Assembly: GCA_018350325.1 (NCBI GenBank)
Contig: JAEVLN010000037.1
Coordinates: forward strand, 62,001 to 126,000
Source of the DNA: Globodera rostochiensis
Lineage: Eukaryota; Nematoda; Chromadorea; Rhabditida; Heteroderidae
Direction: 5' to 3'
DNA: 64,000 bases
Every line of letters starts with the position of its first letter. Position 1 is the stretch's first letter. The notes beneath the pieces are model-generated. The model ran no database searches. It saw only the letters and a program-made list of their open reading frames with translations, and was not told where the DNA came from. Positions 45,946 through 56,564 of this stretch are shown here, piece by piece. The translations under genes were made by a program, and so were the position numbers.

Positions 45946-47156
45946 ATGTTGAAAATGTATCCCCCATTCAAAATGCTACCAAAGGACCTATCACTTTATT
46001 TGATTGTCGACCCAATTCTCTGTGGGGGCCATCAACAATGCGTGAGGCTGCTCAACAACGTCATCCCCTGCGGCGTCAACATCGTCCAACTTCGCGCCCC
46101 CAAATGGCACAAAGGCGCAATTTATGTGCTGGCCAAGGAGCTGTTGGCCATAACTAGGCATTAAGCCGACTTTTGTCTATATGAAAATGCCATTAATTAA
46201 AAATTAGGCCAAATGGCATTCCGCTGATCATCAATGATCACGTCGATGTTTCACTTGCCGCGGGCGCTGACGGAGTGCATTTGGGTGCCAACGATTTGCC
46301 GCCCGAGGCAGCGCGTGAACTACTTGGGCCCGATGCCATTGTGGGCTATTCAGTGTCCAATTATGCGCAGCTGGAACGTGCCACGAGACTTGGCAATAAA
46401 ATTGACTATTTGGGGGTTGGGCCGGTCTGTAAAATAGAAAAAACATAATTTATACACCAAAAAAGTCATTTTCTAAAAATTTATATTTCTTTAATTTTAA
46501 ATTGATTTGTTGAAATTATTAATAATTTTGCTTCGATTATTTAAAAGGTGTTTTCAACTCCAACTAAACCTGATCACGCCCCGCCAATTGGTATTCAGAA
46601 ACTTCGGGCCATTTGTTCAAGGTGAAAGCAAAATTAACCAAAAAAAACTCTTTTTTAAAATCATTTTTAAAATTTGTTCAAATTTTTTCGGTCAGGACGA
46701 AAAAATTCAACCGATCAAAATTCCAACCAGGCAGTCCTGGTTGACATTTTGACTGTTTTAGGGGTTGGCATTTTGACTGTTTTAGGCCTGGTTGGCATTT
46801 TGACTGTGTTTTAGTCTTGGCATTTTAACTGTTTTTGGCATGGTTGGCATTTTAACTGTTTTAAGCATGGTTGGCATTTTAACTGTTTTAGTCATGGTTG
46901 GCATTTTGACTGTGGAATTTTGTCCTAGCGCCAATCTGGACCTTGTCCTTTTCACAGGTCAGTGCATCCGACGGTGGCCATTGGAGGAATAAATGCACAA
47001 AAAGCGGACGAAATAATGGCCGTGGGTGCGCCCGACGGATTGGCAGTCATTTCGGCAATTTGTGGCACTGAGGAGCCGGCAAAGGCGGCACGCGAACTGC
47101 GCGAGGCAATTGAGAAAGGGCGCGAAATGAGAAAAATGCTGCAAAAACTAAAATAA
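45946..47156 (+). CDS. thiE: Thiamine-phosphate synthase ThiE, about 233 aa
   Basis: Exons 45946-46157, 46208-46424, 46548-46621 and 46958-47156, in phase (702 bases). ThiE joins HMP-PP and thiazole phosphate to give thiamine monophosphate; it is a TIM-barrel enzyme of the cytosol. Motifs in order: LYLIVDP, NIVQLRAPKW, IPLIINDHVDVSLAAGADGV, HLGANDLP, YLGVGP then VFSTPTKPDHAPP, HPTVAIGGINAQKADE and GLAVISAICG. These match bacterial ThiE throughout. Intron 1 has a GC donor (AG-GCATTA at 46156-46163) and intron 2 uses a weak GTCTGT donor. The start is uncertain: in-frame ATGs lie at 45865, 45946, 45955 and 45973. The first would add a hydrophobic leader, so I prefer a later one. A TTTAG 17 bases after the thiM stop could be a trans-splice site, making thiM-thiE an operon. 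Confidence 0.9.
46737..46916. repeat. 29-bp minisatellite in thiE intron 3
   Basis: Six to seven copies of a unit like GGTTGGCATTTTGACTG plus TTTTAGGCAT, with small changes. It lies wholly in the last intron of thiE and is non-coding. Confidence 0.9.
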
Positions 47157-47521
47157 AAATGCATATAAAATTTAATGTTGTTGTTTTTGTTTTAAAATAT
47201 ATTTTAATTCGTGTCTATACAATAAGTGTTGTTTATATCTTAAGTTTAATCAGCAATGTAATCATTTTTAATTTAAAAAATCACTTTGATTATCTTCTAG
47301 AAACATATTTGTTTTTATAGATAATGCTAATCAGTAGTGATGCACGGGACCCAAAATTTACCGAGACTCCAGACCGAGACTTGATCTTCGAGACTCGATA
47401 CCAAGACCCAAAAAAACCCTAGACTTTTCTCGAGTCGAGACCGAGACTCTCGTGCATCACTACTAATCAGTCCCAGACTTTTTAAATATTTTACTTTAAA
47501 TCATTCGATTACAACGTTTGA

Positions 47522-48870
47522 ATGTCCGCCCGTCGGCCTATTGTGCTGAGCATTGCCGGTTCCGACCCCTCAGGCGGTGCCGGCATTCAAACGGACTTGA
47601 AAACATTTGTGGCATTGGATTCCGACGGAATGGCAGCCATCACAATGCTCACAGCACAGAGTCCACAGGCAGGTGGGATGCCAACTCAACTTCGAGAAAA
47701 TATGGCATTTTAATGAAATCGAAGGGTTAAAAATATGGCATTTTTGTGGCAATTTTCTTCTTAAGGAATTTTCAAAAAAAAAAATTATTATTTGGGGGGA
47801 GGTGGGTGGGTCGGGGAATTTTGAATTTTTGACTCAATTTATTAAGAGGTTTACAACCAAAATTTTGGAGCACTATTTTCGGGAATTACTAATTAAAAAT
47901 GAGACTTTTTTCACAAAGCTCTTAATATGGCAAAATAATGGCAAATGTGGAATATGGCAAAAAATAAGACAAATTTCCAAACTTATGGCATTTGCTTTAA
48001 AAATAAGGCAATTTGGCATCCCTGTCTCCAGCAGTTCGGAATCATCAAATTCAGGTTGCTGAGTATGTTTTGATTTGTTTAGGCCGGTGTTCGAGCAGTA
48101 CATGTGCCGCCCTCGGACTTTCTGAGCGAGCAGCTGAACGCACTGTTTGAAGACCGCGACAACTGTGCCGTGGACGCAATCAAAATTGGCGCCTTGGGCA
48201 ATGTGGCCAATGTTCGCGCGGTGTCAGAGGCATTATGCCGTTGGAAACCGACCAAAAACATCGTGTTGGACCCGGTCATTGTGGCCACAGCAGGTGGCCA
48301 CACATTGCTGGAGACAGAGGTGCTTAATTAAACGCTGTCAATATTGACACAAGAACAAGCTAAAGAAATATTAGATATAAATAAAAATGCTAATCTAATA
48401 AAAAAAATTTTAAATTAGGCAATGAAAGCTCTTCTGGACGAACTCGTTCCCATTTGTGCCGTTTGGACACCAAATTTGCCCGAGGCGGCCATGTTTCTTG
48501 GCACTCAACAGGCCAAAGATGTGACTGAAATGCAGAGACAATGCTGCGAATTGGCCAAATTGGGAGCAAAAGCTGTTTTATTAAAAGGCATACAATAATT
48601 TGAATTTTGAGAAATAAAAATTCAAAATTTGTCCTTTTTATAGGCGGGCATTTGTCAAACTCTGACGCGTGTACGGACATTTTGTTAGAGGCGGACGGTG
48701 CGGAACGCTTTTTTGGCACAAAACGACTAAAAGTCAGTGCCAAGAATGCCCATGGCACGGGCTGTCGACTGTCATCAGCCATCGCCGTCTATTTGGCTCG
48801 AGGGCATGGCCTAGGTGAAGCAATACAGTACGCCAAGCGCTACGTGGAACAGCAAATTAGCGCTAATTGA
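47522..48870 (+). CDS. thiD: Hydroxymethylpyrimidine (phosphate) kinase ThiD, 259 aa
   Basis: Exons 47522-47668, 48083-48319, 48419-48587 and 48644-48870, in phase (780 bases). ThiD phosphorylates HMP and then HMP-P to HMP-PP, the partner used by ThiE. Motifs in order: [20 protein letters not shown] at residues 8-27, [46 protein letters not shown] across the last splice, and [20 protein letters not shown] with the ATP-binding/anion-hole GTGC. Length and order fit bacterial ThiD. Introns 1 and 3 have GC donors (CAG-GCAGGT at 47669 and AAG-GCATAC at 48588); intron 2 is GT-AG. Intron 1 carries unrelated repeat DNA. It is on the same strand as thiM and thiE, 365 bases below thiE. All key residues seem present, so the gene looks functional. 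Confidence 0.93.
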
Positions 48871-51800
48871 CTGTGAATACTGTAGCTTTCAGTGGACGAG
48901 TAAATCGCCTCTTTATTAATTACGACGGCGCTTTTGTTATGCGCGGTGCATTTTCAAATGCATTTTGAAACGTTGAATTTAAAAATTAAATAAATTATTT
49001 TAGATTGGATTATATGACTAAAAACATGAAACATTGACCAAAAAACCCCAAAATATTGATCAAAAACTACGCCTTAAATATTATTAATAAAATATGCTAA
49101 AATTAACCAAATTCAGTCTTTGTTTTCCCTCTACATTTGTAAATGTACTATTTTCATGTTCTGGACAAAAATAAAATTTTTAGAAAATATCGAATCTTTA
49201 GTGGTACATTTTTGGTTAAATTGCATTTTTCTAAGAATTTTCGGGAAAAAGTGCCTAAAATATTGCACTTTTCTAAAGAATTTCCCATAAAATGCCAGCG
49301 AAATATTGATTTATTCTCAAAAAACAAAAATATTGATTTTTATTGACTAAAAGCAAAACAAAAATCGGGGGTAAAACCTGAATATCCGAGCCCTAGTAAT
49401 CAGCAGAGATAAAGGAGGATGATGGGCAATCGCGTAGGAGCCGGAGCTATATTACAACAACTCGGGTCACCTCGTTGATCATTCCCGACATTCCTTAGCC
49501 AACGGAGTTATATGAGAACAACTCGGAAGGTGTCGGGAGAAAGAATCGATCGATATACAAGAAAAATATTCAAAAATTTGATACAAAAGTAGGGGGGTTA
49601 TTGTTTGAAATAGGGTTGTCACCCCTCCCCCCCCCCTCCCGACCCGTCCCCGAAAATATTTGTCCGAGTTTCCTCTACCCCGACAACATTTTCAACCCCA
49701 AAAATCCCCGACCCCGCAATTCTCAACCACGGCATCGGGGTTAAAAACCATAGTTTGAAATTGTTAGGCAGCCCTGGTGCCAGAGCTGGGGTGCTAGTTA
49801 AGGCTAGAGCCCGTTCGAGACGAGAATCTCGTCTCGAGATCTCGAAAAATCTCGACGAGATTCTCGATAAATCTCATCCTCGAGATCTCGTCTCGAATAA
49901 AACTGAATTTTGGAGATTTTTTCAAGAATCTCGTCTCGAATCAAGTCCGGGCTCTAGTTAAGGTACCTTTGGCTTCTAGTCTCAGGCATGGGACGGATTG
50001 CTAGTCAAAGCAACAAAACCAAATTCTACTCAGCTAACTTGCACAAAAATCCAAACTCAAAATAAGTTCAAATTTTTAAAAGAAGTGGAAGGAAGCATAG
50101 CCCGGATTTTTATGTTTTAACATATTTTTTTCGTGGATTCCTTACCATGAGAGAAGCTCAAAAATAGTTTTTGTTTTGAAAAATTTTTGAATTAGGGCGA
50201 CTTTTTAGCACATATCAAAACATATTTTGAGAATATTTTTTAGCACATATTTACTGACATATTTTAAGCTTTTTCAGAGTTTTAGCACATATTTCGCCAT
50301 TTTTCAAAAAATTCCTTATCAAAAATGCAATAAAAAACGAAAAATAACCCCTAAGGATCGACTTTTTAAAAATTTTCAAAAATGCACCCCTAAAAAATGA
50401 CTTTTTCTTGGACCAAAAATCCACCCACAAAGATTCGACATTTTCCCAAAAATTTTTTACTTTTGATATTTTTTATAAAATTTTTAAAACATGTGAAAAA
50501 TAGTATATTTACAACTGTAGGAGCAAAATTAATAAAGATAGATGAATTTTGAAGGTTTTTATGCATAAACTGACTAGATTTTGGCCCATTTTTGTCACAT
50601 ATTTTAGCACAAATTTTGGCATTTTTTGAGATTTTTAGCACATATTTTGGCATTTTTGAGATTTTTAGCACATATTTTGGCATTTTTTAGCACATAAAAA
50701 CATACATATTTTGGGTTTTTGAGCACATATAAATCCGGGCCCTAATGACTAGGGTAGTAAATTACATGCACATGCATATTTTTTTCCTGAACTGGGAAGG
50801 GTCTGAAACGCACGAAAAACATGTTTTCAACTTGGTTTGAAGCTTCTAGAACGCATTTCCATGTGCCTATTTTGCATATTTCACGATTTATGTGCATATT
50901 TTTTCATTTTATGTGCATATTTTGGCATTTTGCAAAAAAAAATAGTGATCTTGGCAAGAAAAATTTGATTTTTTCATTTTTCTTAAGAAATTTTTTGAAA
51001 AAAGCGCAAAATAATCACAAAAGTTCAAAAAAAAGTCACCAAAAATGCCAAATAGTCACAAAAGTTCAAAAAAATGGCCAAAACACTTGAGGATTAAGGA
51101 AATGTATCTCATCAGTAGGGCCACGATTTATATGGACAAAAAATCTCGAAATATGGCCATAAAATATGGATGAAAAATTGCAAAATATGGACCAAATATG
51201 GGCAAAAACTCAAAATATGGACGAAATATGGATAAAAAAATTTTCAAATATGTATAGCAAAAAATGGGCAAGATTTCCTTCTAGAAGTAATAAGAGCAAT
51301 AAAAATTTTTATAATGCAAATTACGGCATTTTAGAGAAAATTTTTGAAAATAAGCCGAATTTTAAAAATTTTCATTTTTTGGTGGCAGAATTCTTAGTCG
51401 AGAAAAGTCAATTTTTAGGGGTGCATTTTTTGAAAATTAGCAGAATTTTAAAAACTGTCATTTTTTGGTGGCAGAATTTTTTGTCGCAAAAAAGTTTATT
51501 TTTAGGGGTGCAGTTTTTTAATTTTAAAAACGGTCATTAGGGGTGTATTTTTTGAAAATTTTGAAAAAGTCGATCCTTAGGGGTGTATTTTTCGTTTTTA
51601 TTGCATTTTTGTTAAGGAATTTTTGAAAAATAGCAAAATATGGATAAAAATATGGAATATGGATAAAAATCGCGAAATATGGAAAAATATGGAAAATATG
51701 GATTATAAAATGGGCTCTAGAAGCTCCAACCAAAGTTAAAAACACTATTTATGGCATTTAGTTGCCGTTTCAAGTGCGCAAAAAAAAAATATGGATTTCC

Positions 51801-52391
51801 ATATAAATCGCCGCCCTACTTATTACATATTATGCGAATTACATGTTTTGGCCTGTTACTTTTACATATTACTTATTTTTTTGATTCGCCCGTTACTTAT
51901 TACTAGGGCCCGGTGAAATCAAATTTCAGGACCCGGAACCGAATTGTCAGTTTTGAAAATTTAACGGAGGGATTTTTCTGAATAAATCCGGGTCGGGAAA
52001 AATCCGAAAAGGTCAAAAAACCCGGATTCCGGACCCGGAAAAATCTGACCGGACTCCGGTCCGACACCGGATCTCAAGAAGTAAAAAAGATTAATGTTTC
52101 TGCATTTTTTATAAAGCTGAGTTTTGCATTTTTACAATTCATCCAATTTTGCTGATGTCCACCCAGCCTCAAAAGTTTCTGCCCTAGTCGGGATTTTCTG
52201 AGGTGCGGGCGCCAGGCATGGACGCCGACAACCTCAAAAAATTTCGGAACTCGGAATTTCGCATCTTTATTAAAAATGTTTCTTAAATAGGTTGTCTTGG
52301 TTGAATAAATCAATTTACGAATAAAAACACTAATAGATCAACATTTAATAATAAAATTTTGGGCACAAGTCATTTGGGCACCGAGTCTTTA
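48871..52391. other. Repeat-rich intergenic DNA
   Basis: No gene recognised. It contains an AAATATTGATTTATTCTC repeat (about 49255-49345, also near 24520-24640), a CTCGATC-type island (49800-49945), a TTTTAGCACATA-rich array (about 50205-50730), the dispersed ATGTGCATATTT repeat (about 50765-50940), an AATATGGA-rich array (about 51125-51690) and a CCGGACCCGGAA island (about 51915-52075). Confidence 0.6.
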
Positions 52392-52725
52392 GGGCACCGA
52401 GTCATTTGGGCACTAATTCCGGATTTTTTTTTAATAATACATGACGAAATAGGGTAATACTGTGGTTTGTGGGCTTCGACCAAATGCGAACCCTGAACCC
52501 GAAAGTTCTAAACTTTCCAAATTTATTCGAATTCGGGCTCGGGTTCGCATTTGGTCGAAACGGAAGGCTACACCACCTGAATACCCCTAGAAATACTTTT
52601 TTATTGACTTTGAAACATAACATTATTTTTTCAAAACAGGGAGCCCACAAACCACAGTATTACCCTATTTCGTCATGTATTATTTAAAAAAAAATCCGGA
52701 ATTAGTGCCCAAATGATTCGGTGCC
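52392..52725. repeat. Inverted-repeat MITE, about 334 bp
   Basis: Arms of about 85 bases, left GGGCACCGAGTCATTTGGGC onward and right its inverse ending at 52725, bounded by TA on both sides. The arms include ATACATGACGAAATAGGG and its inverse. A second, inner pair (GACCAAATGCGAACCC and its inverse) makes a nested hairpin. Its end sequence also occurs alone at about 37605. Confidence 0.75.
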
Positions 52726-53603
52726 CTAATGACCGGCTCCGTTTATTTCTACCTGAATTTGTTAAGAGATTTGCAACCAAAATTTGAAAAATACGGTACT
52801 TCCAGGAATCAGAGAGATCAACTTATCTGGGACAAAATATGGCAACCGTCTCCAAAATAGTGGCATTTTTATGACATTGAGGGATCAAATTAGTGGCATT
52901 TTCTGGCAGTTTTCTTGAGGAATTTTCAAAACCCAATTTTTTTTTGAAAATTCTGCTTCACTTCTGGTGGGGGGGGGGAGGGTTGGCCGAGAAAATTTTG
53001 AATTTTTTACTCTTATTTGTTAAGAGATTTGCAACCAAAAACTTCAAATTGTAAGAATCAAAGAGCACTTTTTTCGGGAATTCTCATTTTCCCTTAAAAA
53101 TAAGAACATTTTCACAACGTTCAAAAAAGGTGGCAAAATAGTGGCAAATGCAAAACTGTGGCAAACATAGTGGCAAATTTCCAAAATAGTGGCATTTGCA
53201 CTAAAAAAGGTCAAATTGTACTCCCTGGTCATACCTATGTTATTTTTGAACATCTGAAGTTTTTTGGGAATTCCCACATTCACACCGTCCAAATCTCAAT
53301 CGTGGCCCTACTCATCAGAAATTTTAACCAGTGTTGAATGAATTTGAAGAATTTTGGGGAGATTTTATATTGAATTAGAAAAATTTATGTGCATATTTTT
53401 TATTTTTATGTGCATATTTTGCAATTTTTCGTGCATATTTTATGCGCATATTTCAAGATTTTATGTGCATATTTTTGGTCACCCTAGTTATGACCACTAA
53501 ACCCGCGGTTAACCGTCGCATCCGTTGTTTTTTTGATAGACGATTTGCCTTTATAATTTCTTTGACTTTATTCACATTTCACCAAATGCCACTTATCTGT
53601 CCC

Positions 53604-54186
53604 CGGCGGCGTTCATTTCAGTGCCCACACTTCAGTGCCGACACTTCAGTGCCGGGACTTCAGTGCCGGGACACTTCAGTGCCGGGACTTCAGTGCCGGG
53701 ACACTTCAGTGCCGGGACACTTCAGTGCCGGGACACTTCAGTGCCGGGACACTTCAGTGCCGGGACACTTCAGTGCCGGGACACTTCAGTGCCGGGACAC
53801 TTCAGTGCCGGGACACTTCAGTGCCAGCAATTAAAAGAACATAACTTTTTTTAAACTCAACCAAATCAAACAATTAAGATGTCATTGGAAAGCACTAAGC
53901 TTTTAAAAGCTATTGTTAAGCCAACGCTAATCAATTAAAAAATTCGTAAAAAGTTATTGCAATAAAACTGATAAAAAGCCCCGATTTTGGGTGTTTTTCA
54001 CGCTGAACTTCTTAAAAACGAATTGAACCGGCTTGGCTTTTTTTTGTACGATACTTCTCATTTAGAGCTTTCCAATGACATCTTGATTGTTTGATTTGGT
54101 TGAGTTTAAAAAAAGTTATGTGCTTTTAATTGCTGGCACTGAAGTGTCCCGGCACTGAAGTGTGGGCACTGAAATGATGTGTGCCG
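53604..54186. mobile_element. Foldback element with 9-bp target duplication
   Basis: ATCTGTCCC occurs directly repeated at 53595-53603 and 54187-54195. Between them the ends are inverted (CATTTCAGTGCCCACACTTC and its inverse), and inner arms of about 85 bases also pair (ACATAACTTTTTTTAAACTC and inverse). The left arm contains about 13 tandem copies of ACTTCAGTGCCGGGAC, the right arm only two. No gene. The 9-base duplication fits a MULE-type, non-autonomous foldback. Confidence 0.8.
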
Positions 54187-54195
54187 ATCTGTCCC

Positions 54196-56176
54196 AGTGG
54201 CTTAGTGTTTTCTGGGGCGAGGGGGTGTCGGCGGTGTCGATCAGGGTTGCGACGGATTGGAAAAAAAGTCGGATACGGATTTTGGATGATCCCTCACAAC
54301 CCTGGTGCCGATAGGCGCCGCCGAGAAAATTTTGAATTTTGACTTAATGTTAAGAGATTTACAGTAATTTTTTAAAAGACTTGACAACGATATTTGTCAA
54401 GAAAGTTAGTGCCTTAAATTTGCCAAATTTCGTTGATTTTGGAGCCGAGACCCAAAAACCCCGAGACTTTTCTCGAGTCGATACTCGATACCGAGACTCT
54501 GGTGCAGCACTACCGCCGACTCCCCGCCCAGCAGAAATCTTTAAAAAAATTCTTAGGAAAATGCAATTAAAACGGAAAAAAAAATACTCCTCATAAGTTT
54601 CCTGGGCTAGGGATTAAAAACTAAATGTCTTATGCTCATTTTTGTGTGGCATAGGGTGGTGACCGGAAAATGCGTCAGTGATTAAAAAGTCGAGAAAAAA
54701 GTGTTTTTGTCGGATTTAGGGGCTTAGACTACAATTCTAACATCCATTTCTGGCGATTTCGAACCTCGAACCAAATTCGAATTAATTTTACAAAAATCCA
54801 GTTTGGTCTCAAAATCATTCAAAAGTATGAACTCGATATTACTTTCGTTGAAAGTGTCTCGAATCCCACCCAAGCCAAAACTTCCCGAATCTCCTAACGT
54901 CTTAGGCTAAGCCTAAGCTAGACGCATTTTCCACTGACGCATTTTCCGGGAGCCCATAGGGTACCCTGTTGATCGGAATGTCTCGTTTTGCTTTTGTATT
55001 AAAAATGCATTTTATTTGATGTTAAAATTGCGTTCACTTTTATTTTCCGATTAAATTATTACAAAGGTAATTTTGATTTGATTGGGGATATGTTGGATAA
55101 ATTTGATCAAAATGTCGATAAAACTTTTTTAGAAAGGCGACATGCATTCACAGCAAAAATTGGTTCAAATGGAAAAGATGGAACAAATAAATGAATTGGG
55201 CTGATGTTTTGACGAGTATAACTTGAAGAAAATTTGAGAATTAGCGCAAAAATTTTCAATAAACGCGAATGATAAAGTGCTTTAAAAAATAGAAACAACA
55301 CACAAATTTCTTACGTCACGCTTCTTCTTGTGCCGCGGCATTTCCTTAAAGTCATTTTTTAATTTGCCGCTTTTCAAAGTTAAAGCTTCAAAAGCAATTT
55401 AAAGTGGAGCACGCTTCCGGTCTGAATTCCCCCCCCCCCCGTCCGCCCGAATCCCCCCACAGCCAAATGTGTCTCGAATGTCCTCAACGTCTTAGGCTAA
55501 GCTTGGTCTAAGCTAGGCTTAGGCCTAGGCCTAACGAATCCCAACCCAGGGTGGCTTAGGCCTAAGTTAGGCATAATATTAGCTTCAGTACAAGACTGAA
55601 TCAGGCATCGTGGAGGGATTCAGACCGGTAGCCGTGGAGCAAGTTCCCAAATTTGTACGGTAAAGGAAAAGCTCATCCAGACTAGAGGGGGAGGTCCCGG
55701 GATCGGGATCCCGCGAGATTAATCTTCGATTATTGTTCCATTTACATTAATTTTCCGATTGGCAGCATTTAAACGACGAAGTTTTGTGTCACACCCCATC
55801 CAGCCTTCGTAGTCATCAGAGCTGCAAAAGCACGTGAAATTTTCGTTTTACACTCTTCCAGAACCAACACAGAAATTTCCACGGCAGGTTTCTTCTTGTG
55901 CCGCGGCATGTTCTTAAAAGTCATTAAATTTGCCGCTTTTCAAAGTTAAAGCCTCAAAAGCAATTTAAAGTGGAGCCAGTTCCCAAATTTTACGGTAAAG
56001 GAAAAGCTCATCCAGACTAGAGGGAGGTCCCGGGATCGGGATCCCGCAGGATTAATCTTCGATTACCGAATCCAATTTTGTCTATCATTTGCGATTGACA
56101 ACATTTAAAGTCGAAGCCAAATCCCATCCAGTCTTGGTAGTCATCAGAGCCGCAAATCACGTGAAATTTTCGTTTT
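54196..56176. other. Intergenic DNA with a local duplication
   Basis: A GATA-loop hairpin repeat lies at 54303-54322. Telomere-like TTAGGC/GCCTAA hexamers are at about 54900-54920 and 55487-55575. About 55640-55975 and 55975-56175 share blocks (GTTCCCAAATT, GGAAAAGCTCATCCAGACTAG, CGGGATCGGGATCCCGC, TAGTCATCAGAG), so DNA downstream of the cysteine-rich gene has been duplicated. Minus-strand short frames starting MPRHKKK at about 55339 and 55917 belong to this duplication and are not confirmed genes. Confidence 0.5.
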
Positions 56177-56454
56177 TTAGCACTCGTCCTTCGCTCGCAG
56201 TTCCTGGATCAGTTCGGTCTTTGCGCGCAGTTCCTGGATCAGTTCGGTCTAAAAAAAGAGAAGATAATAATTAAACAAAAATTAATACGGCAAAATATTA
56301 CCGTATTCTTTTTGACCAGTTTAAATGATTGTTCAGGATCGGAGCAGCATTTATACTTGAAGCCTTCTTTGCAGCAGAAACTGGCTTTAAACGCCTCCGT
56401 TTTGATGCACCCAATGTCCATCGGCATGGGATTGCGCCGCCGGCATGTTTGCAT
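56177..56454 (-). CDS. Small cysteine-rich protein, 3' part, with decapeptide repeat
   Basis: Minus-strand exons 56454-56302 and 56248-56177, joined in phase 0 (225 bases, 74 codons from this ATG). The first exon holds seven Cys, including two adjacent pairs (FCCKEGFKYKCC). The second encodes TELIQELRAK twice in a row and ends KDEC. Paired Cys suggest a disulphide-rich secreted product, but no signal peptide is seen. The real 5' end probably lies upstream, beyond a 34-base hairpin at 56484-56564 that interrupts the region. The family is not recognised. Related fragments follow on the same strand at 55640-55920. Moderate support for exons, none for function. Confidence 0.4.
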
Positions 56455-56483
56455 GATTTTTCCAGTTTTTGTTCAGGAAGCAA

Positions 56484-56564
56484 TGTCTTCATAAAGCATC
56501 GATAAAAAACTTTATCACCAGTTTTGTTGTTGATAAAGTTTTTTATCGATGCTTTATAAGACAT
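56484..56564. repeat. Long perfect hairpin
   Basis: Arms 56492-56517 and 56531-56556 are exact 26-base inverse copies (TAAAGCATCGATAAAAAACT and on) around a 13-base loop. With a one-base bulge, pairing extends to 56484 and 56564. It is too short for a gene-bearing element; it could be a minimal MITE or a small hairpin RNA source. Confidence 0.85.

Noticed and set aside
44130..48870. Bacterial contamination as the source of thiM/thiE/thiD
   Set aside because: All three genes are interrupted by introns in phase with the protein motifs, contain nematode-style intronic repeats, and are flanked by nematode genes and a duplicated partial copy of thiM.
53604..53826. CRISPR array
   Set aside because: The short units are contiguous with no unique spacers, and the array is one arm of an inverted foldback element in a eukaryotic genome.
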